Of a DNA stretch of 64,000 nt, positions 19,806-27,563 are shown in pieces. Position numbers and translations under genes: made by a program. The stretch covers positions 372,001 to 436,000 of the forward strand of contig NZ_SLXP01000002.1 in the NCBI RefSeq assembly GCF_004343075.1, given 5' to 3'. Under the pieces are notes generated by a model. It was not told where the DNA came from, did not search any database, and saw only the letters and a list, made by a program, of their open reading frames with translations. Origin of the DNA: Rhodovulum marinum (GTDB taxonomy: Bacteria > Pseudomonadota > Alphaproteobacteria > Rhodobacterales > Rhodobacteraceae). Within the stretch, counting starts at the first letter, position 1; every line of letters begins with the position of its first letter.

Positions 19806-20353
19806 GCGCGCTTGCCCGCCTGAAGGCCCGCATCTGCCGGGCAGTTCGCCGCGAGGACGGCACCGCCAGCATCGAGGTGGTACTGGCGCTGCCGGTCGTC
19901 TTTTCGATGTTCCTGATGGGTCTCGAGGCCTCGATCCTGATGACCCGGCAGATGCTTCTGGAACACGCACTGGACACGTCGATGCGGGGGGTGCGGCTGG
20001 GCCATTACCCTGGACTGGACCACGACAAGTTCAAGAAGCTGCTCTGTTCGCAGATCAACCTGTTCCCCGATTGCGAGAACGTGCTCAAGATCGAACTGAC
20101 GCCGGTGTCGCGCACCACCTGGGACCTGCCCGGCGAGGAAATCACCTGCGTCGACCGGCGGGCGCCGATCCAGCCGCTGACGAACTTTGCCCAGGGTCCG
20201 CAGAACACGCTGATGGTGGTGCGGGCCTGCGTCGTGGTCGACCCGTTCTTCCCGGGCATCGGCCTGGGGCTGAAGCTGCACGAGGACCCGCGCGACGGCT
20301 ATGCGCTGGTGGCCCGCTCGGCCTTCGTCAACGAACCTGGCGCGGGGATCTGA
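19802..20353 (+). CDS. TadE-family pseudopilin-like protein
   Basis: A 183-residue protein with the TadE signature: a short basic leader, then EDGTASIEVVLALPVVF, where the conserved Glu sits in the hydrophobic anchor (about residues 18-45). The extracytoplasmic part has four cysteines that may pair. Family knowledge: TadE/TadF minor pseudopilins are needed for Flp pilus or adhesin assembly. Its ATG overlaps the vWA gene stop, and the third gene begins 3 bases after its stop, so the three are one operon and probably one complex. Confidence 0.82.
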   Translation: MSALARLKARICRAVRREDGTASIEVVLALPVVFSMFLMGLEASILMTRQMLLEHALDTSMRGVRLGHYPGLDHDKFKKLLCSQINLFPDCENVLKIELTPVSRTTWDLPGEEITCVDRRAPIQPLTNFAQGPQNTLMVVRACVVVDPFFPGIGLGLKLHEDPRDGYALVARSAFVNEPGAGI

Positions 20354-20356
20354 GCC

Positions 20357-20941
20357 ATGGCACGCCTGTTCACCGATCCGTTCCGCCGTTTCGCCCGCGA
20401 CGACCGCGGCAACATGGTGATGGAACTCCTGCTGGTGCTGCCTTTCTTCATCTGGGCGATCCTCGGCATCATCATCTATTTCTACGGCTTCCACCTGAAG
20501 ACGCTGAACATGACCGGTTCCTACACGATCTCCGACCTGATCAGCCGCCAGCAGGAAGGCCCGGTCACCCCCGCCGATATCGAGGGCCTGGACGACATGT
20601 TCGCCTTTCTGACCGATACGCCCGACAAGATGAGCCGGATCCGGGTGACGTTGGTCTATTGCGAAAAGAATTGCGACACCGCCGCGCGCGATCTCGACAT
20701 CGACTGGTCCTACGGCACCGACAACGCCCCGGCGATGACGGAAAGCGACCTGGCCAATGTCTTCGACTCGAAGATCCCGATCCTGCCCACCAATGAACGG
20801 GTGATCCTGGTGGAAACCCAGGTGCTGTACCGCCCGCCGGTCTGGTTCGGCGTGTTCCCCCGCACGATGGACAGCTTCGTCGCGACGCGCCCGCGTTTCG
20901 TGCCAAAGCTGGAATGGGATGACGGGTCCGGCTCTGTCTGA
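20357..20941 (+). CDS. second TadE-family pseudopilin-like protein
   Basis: A 194-residue protein with the same design as its upstream neighbour: a basic leader, then DRGNMVMELLLVLPFFIWA with the conserved Glu in the anchor helix (about residues 16-45), and a periplasmic domain with a Cys pair (CEKNC near residue 98). It closes the vWA-TadE-TadE operon. The pair may correspond to TadE and TadF, but the sequences do not let me say which is which. About 160 bases without a gene follow before a convergent membrane protein. Confidence 0.8.
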   Translation: MARLFTDPFRRFARDDRGNMVMELLLVLPFFIWAILGIIIYFYGFHLKTLNMTGSYTISDLISRQQEGPVTPADIEGLDDMFAFLTDTPDKMSRIRVTLVYCEKNCDTAARDLDIDWSYGTDNAPAMTESDLANVFDSKIPILPTNERVILVETQVLYRPPVWFGVFPRTMDSFVATRPRFVPKLEWDDGSGSV

Positions 20942-21101
20942 GATCGCGGCCGAAGCCTGCCGACACCGCGTCCGGCAGGACCGCCGCCCGGGTCGCGCGC
21001 AGCGCCGGTCAACGCGGGAAGAATCCCCGGCAGGTTTGCCGATCGCATGACGCCGCCGCACCGCGATGGACCATGACACGGCGGCCGAACGCGCGTCGGT
21101 G

Positions 21102-21599
21102 TCAGGCGCCCTCGTCCCCCTGCCCGCCCTGCGAGCGTTCGAGCAAAAGCGCGGTCAGGATCTCGGCCATCGCCTTGGCCTGCGCCGCCGAGGTCACGCC
21201 GCCCACGCCCAGCCGCCGGCCGAACCGCCACCACACCCCGGGCGCCCAGGCCCGGCCTCCGGCGCGCGTCAGCTTGAGCGTGAACCCGTTCGACGGCTTC
21301 AGCGCGAACATGCCCCGCTCGATGCCTTCGATGTCGTCGATCCGCGCCAGTTCGCGGCCCGTGTCATCGAACAGGCCGGCACGGGTCAACCGCAGCGGGT
21401 GCGCGGTGGCGCGGCGCATTGCCTCACCCAGGGCCAGCACGGCGCCCCCCAGCACCAGCAGGAATCCGCGCCAGAGCGGCGCGTCGGGCGGGCGCACCAG
21501 CGCGACCGACAACAGCAACCCGGCCAGCAGGACCATCACGCCCAGCCCGACCACGCGACGCACGGCAGAGACGCGCAAAACGGCAAGTTCTTCGGTCAT
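21102..21599 (-). CDS. small membrane protein of unknown function
   Basis: A 165-residue protein with two close transmembrane segments near the N-terminus (about residues 17-37 and 43-60), followed by a cytoplasmic PH-like or DUF-type region rich in beta strands and a C-terminal helix ending in an acidic tail. I do not recognise a specific family. The ATG giving MTEELAVL is preferred because the upstream extension has no hydrophobic or conserved content. It is convergent with the Tad-like operon and divergent from the repeat protein. Confidence 0.65.
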   Translation of the reverse strand: MTEELAVLRVSAVRRVVGLGVMVLLAGLLLSVALVRPPDAPLWRGFLLVLGGAVLALGEAMRRATAHPLRLTRAGLFDDTGRELARIDDIEGIERGMFALKPSNGFTLKLTRAGGRAWAPGVWWRFGRRLGVGGVTSAAQAKAMAEILTALLLERSQGGQGDEGA

Positions 21600-21840
21600 C
21601 GGCACCCTTTCCCGGACTGCATGCGGCGATCTAACCCGCCCGGCCGCCGGGGCCAAGGGTATCAAGCGACTCGGAGTTTGGCAGACAATCGCCTAGACTG
21701 CCCATGCGCCGGGCAAACCCGGTGCCGTCAATACGCGAATGCGGGGACGCGGCGAAAAATCACCTTGCCCGCAGCGCACAACACGCCATCCTTGCGAAGA
21801 AGCCAATTCGTTTGGTGGACAGGATCAACGTAGGTGGACC

Positions 21841-22221
21841 ATGACTGACAAATCCAACACCATGACCAACCCGCAGGTCGAAACCAAGACCTTCACCAAC
21901 CCGCAGGTCGAGACCAAGACCATGACCAACCCGCAGGTCGAAACCAAGACCATGACCAACCCGCAGCTCAGCACGAACAACCCGACGCCGTTCTCGAGCG
22001 CGATGAACATGGCACTGCTGAGCGGGCGCGCGACGAATGTCGAGCTGCGCTCCAGCGACCCGACCCCGCTGTCGCGGATGATGAACTGGCCGCTGCTGAG
22101 CAGCAAGAGCACCATGTTCGACACCGAACTGACCACGCCCGGCGCCAGCAGCTCGAGCGCCAGCGACAGCGGTTTCAACAAGTTCATTCGCGGCATCATG
22201 ACCGGCGAACCGCAGAAATAA
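21841..22221 (+). CDS. small two-module repeat protein, unrecognised
   Basis: A 126-residue protein with no family I recognise and no signal peptide or membrane helix. It consists of four 10-residue units of the form MTNPQVETKT (residues 8-47; the last one ends LSTNN), then two related units of about 26 residues, each starting PTP(F/L)S and containing MN..LLS (about residues 50-75 and 76-101). A Ser-rich linker and an amphipathic tail (GFNKFIRGIMTG) follow. It is rich in Thr, Asn, Ser and Gln. GGTGG stands before the ATG, and a strong hairpin follows the stop, so it is likely a monocistronic gene. Composition is polar and low in Ala, unlike its neighbours. A structural, surface or regulatory role is possible but unsupported. 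Confidence 0.65.
   Translation: MTDKSNTMTNPQVETKTFTNPQVETKTMTNPQVETKTMTNPQLSTNNPTPFSSAMNMALLSGRATNVELRSSDPTPLSRMMNWPLLSSKSTMFDTELTTPGASSSSASDSGFNKFIRGIMTGEPQK
21862..21981 (+). repeat. four tandem 30-bp coding repeats
   Basis: Four in-frame 30-bp units start at 21862, 21892, 21922 and 21952. Units 1 and 3 are identical over nearly their whole length, unit 2 differs at its first codon and one silent site, and unit 4 diverges in its second half. Near identity of the DNA as well as of the protein suggests recent expansion by slippage or recombination. Confidence 0.9.
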
Positions 22222-22246
22222 GCGCTTAGCCGTCCTTGCAATACGT

Positions 22247-22281
22247 GCACCCGGCGACTGCCATCGCCGGGTGCCGTCGTT
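22247..22281 (+). terminator. intrinsic-type hairpin after the repeat protein
   Basis: A perfect 11-bp stem (GCACCCGGCGA / TCGCCGGGTGC) with a 6-base loop is followed by CGTCGTTT. It lies 26 bases after the stop codon and between convergent genes, so it may serve both strands. Confidence 0.6.
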
Positions 22282-22314
22282 TCCGCGGCCGCGCCCCATG
22301 CACGGAACGCGGGG

Positions 22315-22902
22315 TCAGGCGCCGACCGCCTTGCGCACCATCTCCCAGTACAGCGCGGCCACGCGCTCTGCACTCAGCCGCCCGCCGGGCCGGTACCAGG
22401 TGGTGACGCCCGTCAGCATCGCGATCACCGCCAGCGTGGCCAGCTTGGTATCGGGCAGGTCGAACACTCCCGCCGCCCGGCCCGCGCGCAGGATATCCTC
22501 CAGCCCGGTCTCGTAGCGTTTGCGCAGCGCTTCGATCTCGGCAAAGTTCCGGGGGTCGAGATTGCGCAGTTCCATATAGGCGATGAACACCGCGTCGGGC
22601 CGTTCCAGGTGAAAGCGGATGTGGAACCGTGTGAACGCCTCCAGCGCATCAAGCGGCCCTGTGCCCTTGGGTTCAAGGTCCCAGGCGGCAAGCAGTTCCT
22701 CCAGGTGGCTGCGCATCAGGTCGGCCAGAAGCCCCTGTTTGTCGGGGATGTAGTTGTAAAGCGCGCCGGCCTGCACGCCCACCTCGGCCGCGATCTGGCG
22801 CATCGACACGGCAGCATAGCCATGGCGGGCGAACAGCCGCAGCGCGGCCGCGCGCAACCGGGGGCCGGTGATCTGGGAATGCGAACCGGATGTGCGTGCC
22901 AT
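22315..22902 (-). CDS. TetR-family transcriptional regulator
   Basis: A 195-residue regulator. The N-terminal helix-turn-helix is typical: LRLFARHGYAAVSMRQIAAE followed by VGVQAGALYNYIPDKQGLL (about residues 22-60). The C-terminal ligand domain carries the segment WYRPGGRLSAE often seen in regulators of fatty-acid or acyl-CoA metabolism. A perfect 16-bp palindrome starts 15 bases upstream of its start codon, so autoregulation is likely. It is divergent from the small lipoprotein and homoserine dehydrogenase genes. The ligand cannot be read from the sequence. Confidence 0.9.
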   Translation of the reverse strand: MARTSGSHSQITGPRLRAAALRLFARHGYAAVSMRQIAAEVGVQAGALYNYIPDKQGLLADLMRSHLEELLAAWDLEPKGTGPLDALEAFTRFHIRFHLERPDAVFIAYMELRNLDPRNFAEIEALRKRYETGLEDILRAGRAAGVFDLPDTKLATLAVIAMLTGVTTWYRPGGRLSAERVAALYWEMVRKAVGA

Positions 22903-22917
22903 GGTGTTCAGTGTTAT

Positions 22918-22933
22918 CTGAACGTGCGTTCAG
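22918..22933. promoter_or_regulatory. predicted TetR operator
   Basis: CTGAACGTGCGTTCAG is a perfect 7-2-7 inverted repeat just upstream of the TetR gene and on the divergent side before the small lipoprotein. Size, symmetry and place fit a TetR-family operator controlling one or both directions. Confidence 0.65.
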
Positions 22934-23051
22934 TTCAATCCCCGCCCCGGCCGGTGCGTCTTGCCGGGGGCTGTGTCGCGCGGCTATGGTCACGCGGGGC
23001 CGGATACGCGCACGCCTTGCGCAAACCGGCCGGGCAAGGATGGGCACGGGC

Positions 23052-23309
23052 ATGGCAGAACGCATCGCGACGGCATTGGCGGCAGGCATGTTGGCCGCGG
23101 GACTCGCGGGGTGTGCCACCTTCCCCGAGGTCGACGCCGCCGAACAGGCCCGCGCGCTGCCCACCGAAGCCCCGCGCATCGTGCCGGTCGAGCCGATCCT
23201 GGCGCGCGCCGCCCGGACCGGGGCGGAACCCGAAGACGCGGCCCGCCTCGAGGCGCGGGCGGCGCTCTTGCGACAGAAGACCGCCGCGTTGCGCACACGC
23301 CCGTTCTAG
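23052..23309 (+). CDS. small putative lipoprotein
   Basis: An 85-residue protein with a lipoprotein signal ending in LAGC (Cys at about residue 20), then a helical, Ala- and Arg-rich tail with no recognised domain. AAGGA stands 11 bases before the ATG; another in-frame ATG 12 bases upstream (23040) is possible. It lies between the TetR operator and homoserine dehydrogenase, so it could be a target of the regulator. Such short lipoproteins are frequent in this group and mostly uncharacterised. Confidence 0.6.
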   Translation: MAERIATALAAGMLAAGLAGCATFPEVDAAEQARALPTEAPRIVPVEPILARAARTGAEPEDAARLEARAALLRQKTAALRTRPF

Positions 23310-23425
23310 GCCGCGCCCCCTCCCCCCCGCCCGGTGCACATGTGCGGGCCGCGTTGCAAGCCCCGCGCCTTCGCGCTAACACCCCGTCGAACCTCGTCAG
23401 ATCATCCCAGCCGGGAGCACGCCCC

Positions 23426-24712
23426 ATGACCACCCCCCTGCGCATCGGCATCGCCGGGCTCGGCACCGTCGGCGCCGGTGTCGTCAAGATCGTCCAGGCC
23501 CGGGCGAACCTCATCGCCCAGCGCGGCGGCCGGCCGATCACGATCAGCGCCGTCTCGGCCCGGACCCGCGACAAGGATCGCGGCGTCGACCTGTCGGCCT
23601 ATGCCTGGGAGGATGACCCCGTCGTGCTGGCCCGGCGCGAGGATATCGACGTGTTCGTGGAACTGATGGGCGGCAGCGACGGGCCGGCCAAGGCCGCGAC
23701 CGAGGCCGCCATCGCCGCCGGCAAGGACGTGGTGACCGCAAACAAGGCGATGCTGGCGGTCCATGGCCAGGCATTGGCCGAGGCCGCCGAAGCCGCGGAC
23801 CGGGTGATCCGTTTCGAGGCGGCGGTAGCGGGCGGGATTCCCGTGGTCAAGGCGCTGACCGAGGGGTTGGCGGGCAACCAGATCACCCGTGTGATGGGCG
23901 TGATGAACGGCACCTGCAACTACATCCTGACGCGGATGGAAAGCGAGGGCCTGCCCTATGAAAAGGTGTTCGAAGAGGCCAACGCGCTGGGCTATCTGGA
24001 GGCCGACCCGACGCTGGACGTGGGCGGCATCGACGCGGGCCACAAGCTGTCGCTGCTGGCCGCCATTGCCTTTGGCACGCGGGTCGATTTCCCGGCGATG
24101 GAGCTGGAGGGGATCGAGCGGATCTCGATCGACGATATCCACCACGCCGCCGACATGGGCTTTCGGATCAAGCTGTTGGGCGTGGCGCAGATGACGGGCC
24201 GCGGGCTGGAACAGCGCATGTCGCCCTGCCTGGTGCCGGCGACCTCTCCGCTGGGCCAGCTGGAGGGACCGACCAACATGGTCGTGCTGGAAGGCGACGC
24301 GGTCGGCCAGATCGTGCTGCGCGGCGCCGGCGCGGGCGAGGGACCGACCGCCAGCGCCGTGATGGCTGACGTGATCGACATCGCGCGCGGCACCCGGGTG
24401 TCGACCTTCGGCCAGCCTGCGGCCGGATTGGCACAGTCGCGCGCGGCCCGTGCCTCGGCGGCGGCCCCCTATTACCTGCGGATGGAACTGGAGGACAAAC
24501 CCGGTGCGCTGGCCAAGGTGGCGGCGGCACTGGGCGAGGCGGGCATCTCGATCGACCGGATGCGCCAGTATCGCCACGCGGCCAGCACCGCGCCCGTGCT
24601 GGTCGTTACCCACAAGACCACGCGCGACGCGCTGGATCACGCACGCGCGGGGTTTGCGGCCACCGGCGTGGTGGTGGGCGACCCGGTGGCGATCCGCATC
24701 GAAGAGGTCTGA
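23426..24712 (+). CDS. hom: homoserine dehydrogenase
   Basis: A 428-residue enzyme that reduces aspartate semialdehyde to homoserine, the branch point to methionine, threonine and isoleucine. It has an N-terminal Rossmann fold (GIAGLGTVGAGVV, residues 7-19), the catalytic domain with GVMNGTCNYIL (about residues 172-182) and ALGYLEADPTLDV, and a C-terminal ACT domain from about residue 350 (ELEDKPGALAKVAAAL) for feedback control, usually by threonine. GGGAG precedes the ATG. metZ, which uses an activated homoserine, is about 22 kb away. Confidence 0.95.
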   Translation: MTTPLRIGIAGLGTVGAGVVKIVQARANLIAQRGGRPITISAVSARTRDKDRGVDLSAYAWEDDPVVLARREDIDVFVELMGGSDGPAKAATEAAIAAGKDVVTANKAMLAVHGQALAEAAEAADRVIRFEAAVAGGIPVVKALTEGLAGNQITRVMGVMNGTCNYILTRMESEGLPYEKVFEEANALGYLEADPTLDVGGIDAGHKLSLLAAIAFGTRVDFPAMELEGIERISIDDIHHAADMGFRIKLLGVAQMTGRGLEQRMSPCLVPATSPLGQLEGPTNMVVLEGDAVGQIVLRGAGAGEGPTASAVMADVIDIARGTRVSTFGQPAAGLAQSRAARASAAAPYYLRMELEDKPGALAKVAAALGEAGISIDRMRQYRHAASTAPVLVVTHKTTRDALDHARAGFAATGVVVGDPVAIRIEEV

Positions 24713-24822
24713 TCCCGGCCAAGGCGGGGGCTGCGCGGCACTTTCGCGACGGCCCGGCACCCCTTTACGGTTCATTAACCTTAACAAAGCAATAAGAGCG
24801 GGTCACAGTCGAAAGATCCGCC

Positions 24823-26874
24823 ATGCCGCCGGTGATCTCTCTGGCGGCGGCCCGGCAAACCTCTGCCGAGACCGCCGAACTCGCCTTCCAGCACCGCAGC
24901 GCGCTGCGCCTGGGAGAAAAGCTGCGCGCCACCGGCGCCGTCAGTGCCGAGGCGCTGGAGCGCGCCCTGGCAGACCATGCGCGAATGGATGTCCGGCTGG
25001 GCGAATTGCTGATCGCCGAGGGCGCGGCCAACGCCGAAGATGTGGCGCAGGCGCTTTGCGCGCAATACGGCACGGGGCGCGCCGATTTCGCGGCCTATCC
25101 GCCTGATCCGCGCCTGATCGACGTGATCGGCGCCCAGCGCTGCCTGCATCTGGGTATCCTGCCCTGGCGGCGGTTCGCGGGCGCCACGCTGGTGGCCACC
25201 TCGCGCCCCGATAGGTTCGAGCAGATCGCCCCGACCCTGCCGGCCGAGCTGACCCCCGCGATCATGGTGATCTGCCGCGAGGACGAATTGCAGGACGCCC
25301 TGGCCGAGCGCCGCGCGCCGTTGCTGGTGGCCGCGGCCGAAACCCGCGTCCCCGAGGCCGAAAGCTGCCGGGCCTGGCTGCGCGCCGGGCCGCGCGCCGC
25401 AGTCGTGGCGGCGCTGGCCGCGCTGGTGCTGCTGGCGGTGCTGGCGCCGATGCCGGTCCTGGCGGCGCTGACACTATGGACGGTGGGGTGGATGGCGCTG
25501 GGCAGCCTGCTCAAGGCCGCGGCCGCGGTGACCCAGGCGCACGCGCTGCGCCGGGCGCGCCGCGTCCCGCCCCCCGCCGCGCCGACCATTGCCCGGCTGC
25601 CGCGCATCTCGATCCTGGTGCCCCTGTTCCGGGAAACCGAGCTGGCCTCGCGGCTGATCCGGCGGCTGTCGCGGCTGGATTATCCCCGCGCGCTGCTGGA
25701 TATCTGCCTGGTTACCGAAGAAGGCGACGCCGCGACGCAGGCCACGCTGGACGCGGCACAGCTTCCGCCGTGGATGCGCCGGGTGACGGTGCCGGGCGGC
25801 GCGCTCAGGACCAAGCCGCGGGCGTTGAACTATGCGCTGGATTTCTGCCACGGCTCGATCGTGGGCATCTACGACGCCGAGGACGCCCCCGCCCCCGACC
25901 AGTTGCGCCGGGTGGTCGAGCATTTCCACAGCTGTGGCCCGGACGTGGCCGTGCTGCAGGGGGTGCTGGATTTCTACAATTTCCGCGCCAACTGGCTGGC
26001 GCGCTGTTTCGCCATCGAATACGCCGCCTGGTTCCGCGTGGTCCTGCCCGGTCTGGCGCGGCTGGGCGTGCCGGTGCCGCTGGGGGGCACGACGTTGTTC
26101 TTCCGCCGCCGCGTGCTGGAAGACCTGGGCGGCTGGGACGCCCATAACGTGACCGAGGATGCCGACCTGGGCCTGCGGCTGGCCCGCCATGGCTATCGGA
26201 CCGAATTCCTGGACAGCGTCACCGAGGAAGAGGCCAATTGCCGGGCCTGGCCCTGGGTGCGGCAACGCTCGCGCTGGCTCAAGGGCTATGCGCTGACCTG
26301 GGCCACCCATATGCGCCGCCCCGACCGGTTGTTGCGCCAGTTCGGGCCCTTGGGCTTTCTCGGCATGCAGGTGCTGTTCCTGGGCACGCTGACCCAGTTC
26401 GTCTTCATGCCGCTGATCTGGTCGTTCTGGGCGCTGCCGCTCGGGCTGAGCCATCCGTTGCAACAGGTGCTGCCCGCGGGCGGCATGGCAGCCCTGTTCG
26501 CGGTGTTCATCGGTTCGGAACTGGTAACGCTGGGCGTGGGCGCGATGGGGGTGACACGGGCGGGCAAGCGCCGGCTGATTCCCTGGCTGCCGACGCTGCA
26601 CCTGTATTTCCCTCTGGCCGCGCTGGCCTCGTACAAGGCGGTCTGGGAAATGGCGGCAAAGCCGTTCTTCTGGGACAAGACACGGCACGGGCTGGACGGC
26701 CCCGACGACACGCGGGCCGACGCCGCCCGTGCCCATGTCGGCGCCGCGATCGCACGCGCCGGCGCGGTGGATGTAACCGCCCCCACGCCCGTCACCACCC
26801 CCGCCGATCAGCCCTCGGCCATCAACGCCTCGGCGTCGTGGCGCAGCCGTGCCTCGAACGCGATCGAGATGTGA
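24823..26874 (+). CDS. glycosyltransferase family 2 with N-terminal MshEN-like domain
   Basis: A 683-residue membrane glycosyltransferase. Residues about 29-90 carry two tandem MshEN-type motifs (RLGEKLRATGAVSAEAL and RLGELLIAEGAANAEDV), the fold that binds c-di-GMP in some ATPases. Two hydrophobic helices (about 190-230) precede the GT2 domain, which has DAEDAP (DxD, Asp351), TEDAD (about 444) and QRSRW (Gln481), the processive cellulose-synthase-like signature. Further membrane helices follow. It likely polymerises or transfers sugars across the membrane under nucleotide control. The last 67 bases overlap the end of the convergent GntR gene. The polymer made is unknown. Confidence 0.85.
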   Translation: MPPVISLAAARQTSAETAELAFQHRSALRLGEKLRATGAVSAEALERALADHARMDVRLGELLIAEGAANAEDVAQALCAQYGTGRADFAAYPPDPRLIDVIGAQRCLHLGILPWRRFAGATLVATSRPDRFEQIAPTLPAELTPAIMVICREDELQDALAERRAPLLVAAAETRVPEAESCRAWLRAGPRAAVVAALAALVLLAVLAPMPVLAALTLWTVGWMALGSLLKAAAAVTQAHALRRARRVPPPAAPTIARLPRISILVPLFRETELASRLIRRLSRLDYPRALLDICLVTEEGDAATQATLDAAQLPPWMRRVTVPGGALRTKPRALNYALDFCHGSIVGIYDAEDAPAPDQLRRVVEHFHSCGPDVAVLQGVLDFYNFRANWLARCFAIEYAAWFRVVLPGLARLGVPVPLGGTTLFFRRRVLEDLGGWDAHNVTEDADLGLRLARHGYRTEFLDSVTEEEANCRAWPWVRQRSRWLKGYALTWATHMRRPDRLLRQFGPLGFLGMQVLFLGTLTQFVFMPLIWSFWALPLGLSHPLQQVLPAGGMAALFAVFIGSELVTLGVGAMGVTRAGKRRLIPWLPTLHLYFPLAALASYKAVWEMAAKPFFWDKTRHGLDGPDDTRADAARAHVGAAIARAGAVDVTAPTPVTTPADQPSAINASASWRSRASNAIEM

Positions 26875-27461
26875 GCCTTGAGCGCATCATAGGCCGCGTC
26901 GCCATCGCCCGCCTCGATCGCCGAGACGATGGCATCATGTTCGGCCAGCGCGTCCTGGCCCCGGCCCTCGATCGCCAGCGAGGTGGTCGCCATCAGCGCC
27001 ATGGTCCGGTGCACCAGGTCAAGCTGTTGCACCAGATAGCGGTTGTGCGAGGCTAGGTGGATCTGCTTGTGGAACCGCCGGTTCGCCCGCGCCATCGCGG
27101 ATGAGTCGTTCAACAGTTTGCGGTCGTCGTTCACCATGGCGCGCAGCACCCGCACCTCCTCGGCGGTGGCATGCCGCGCGGCAAGGCGCGCGGCCAGCCC
27201 CTCAAGCTCCGCGCGCACCACGTATAGTTCGGCCATCTGGTCATGGGTCAGAGACGCCACGATCAGGCTGCGGCCGTCGCGGGTCAGCAGCGATTGCGTT
27301 TCCAGCCGCTGCAGCGCCTCGCGGATCGGCGTGCGCGAGACCCCGAAGCGTTCGGCCAGTTCGCTTTCGACAAGCCGATCGCCGGGCGTGTAGACGCCGA
27401 CGTCGATCGCCTCTAGGATCAGTTCATACGCGTCCTTGTGCGCGGGACGGGTGTCCTTCAT
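26808..27461 (-). CDS. GntR-family regulator, FCD (FadR-like) subfamily
   Basis: A 217-residue regulator. The winged helix is clear (LAERFGVSRTPIREALQRLE, about residues 36-55) and is followed by an all-helical FCD ligand domain with the metal-site histidines (FHKQIHLASHN near residue 138, HDAIV near 182, KAHI near 204). AGGAG lies 10 bases before the chosen ATG; an ATG six codons upstream is possible. A FadR-like half-palindrome lies in the divergent promoter region shared with the HAD gene. Its 3' end overlaps the glycosyltransferase gene tail to tail. The ligand is likely a small carboxylic acid. Confidence 0.9.
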   Translation of the reverse strand: MKDTRPAHKDAYELILEAIDVGVYTPGDRLVESELAERFGVSRTPIREALQRLETQSLLTRDGRSLIVASLTHDQMAELYVVRAELEGLAARLAARHATAEEVRVLRAMVNDDRKLLNDSSAMARANRRFHKQIHLASHNRYLVQQLDLVHRTMALMATTSLAIEGRGQDALAEHDAIVSAIEAGDGDAAYDALKAHISIAFEARLRHDAEALMAEG

Positions 27462-27482
27462 CTGCGGGGGCTCCTGCATACG

Positions 27483-27494
27483 ATGGTCTACAAT
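27483..27494. promoter_or_regulatory. predicted GntR/FCD operator
   Basis: ATGGTCTACAAT fits the ATnGTnnACnAT dyad seen at many FCD-type GntR operators. It lies 22 bases upstream of the regulator start in the divergent promoter region shared with the HAD gene. Confidence 0.45.
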
Positions 27495-27563
27495 AGAGGC
27501 TGCGCTTGCAGCAAACAAGCCTTCGTGATTGTGCCTTTTGCCGCAGGGGGTTAAGCGACGCCC

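Noticed and set aside
21678-21699. TTGGCA...TAGACT as a promoter for the repeat protein
   Set aside because: The spacing is only 10 bases.
24770-24790. TTAACCTTAAC as a CtrA site before the glycosyltransferase
   Set aside because: The CtrA consensus needs TTAA-N7-TTAA; here the half sites are only 2 bases apart.
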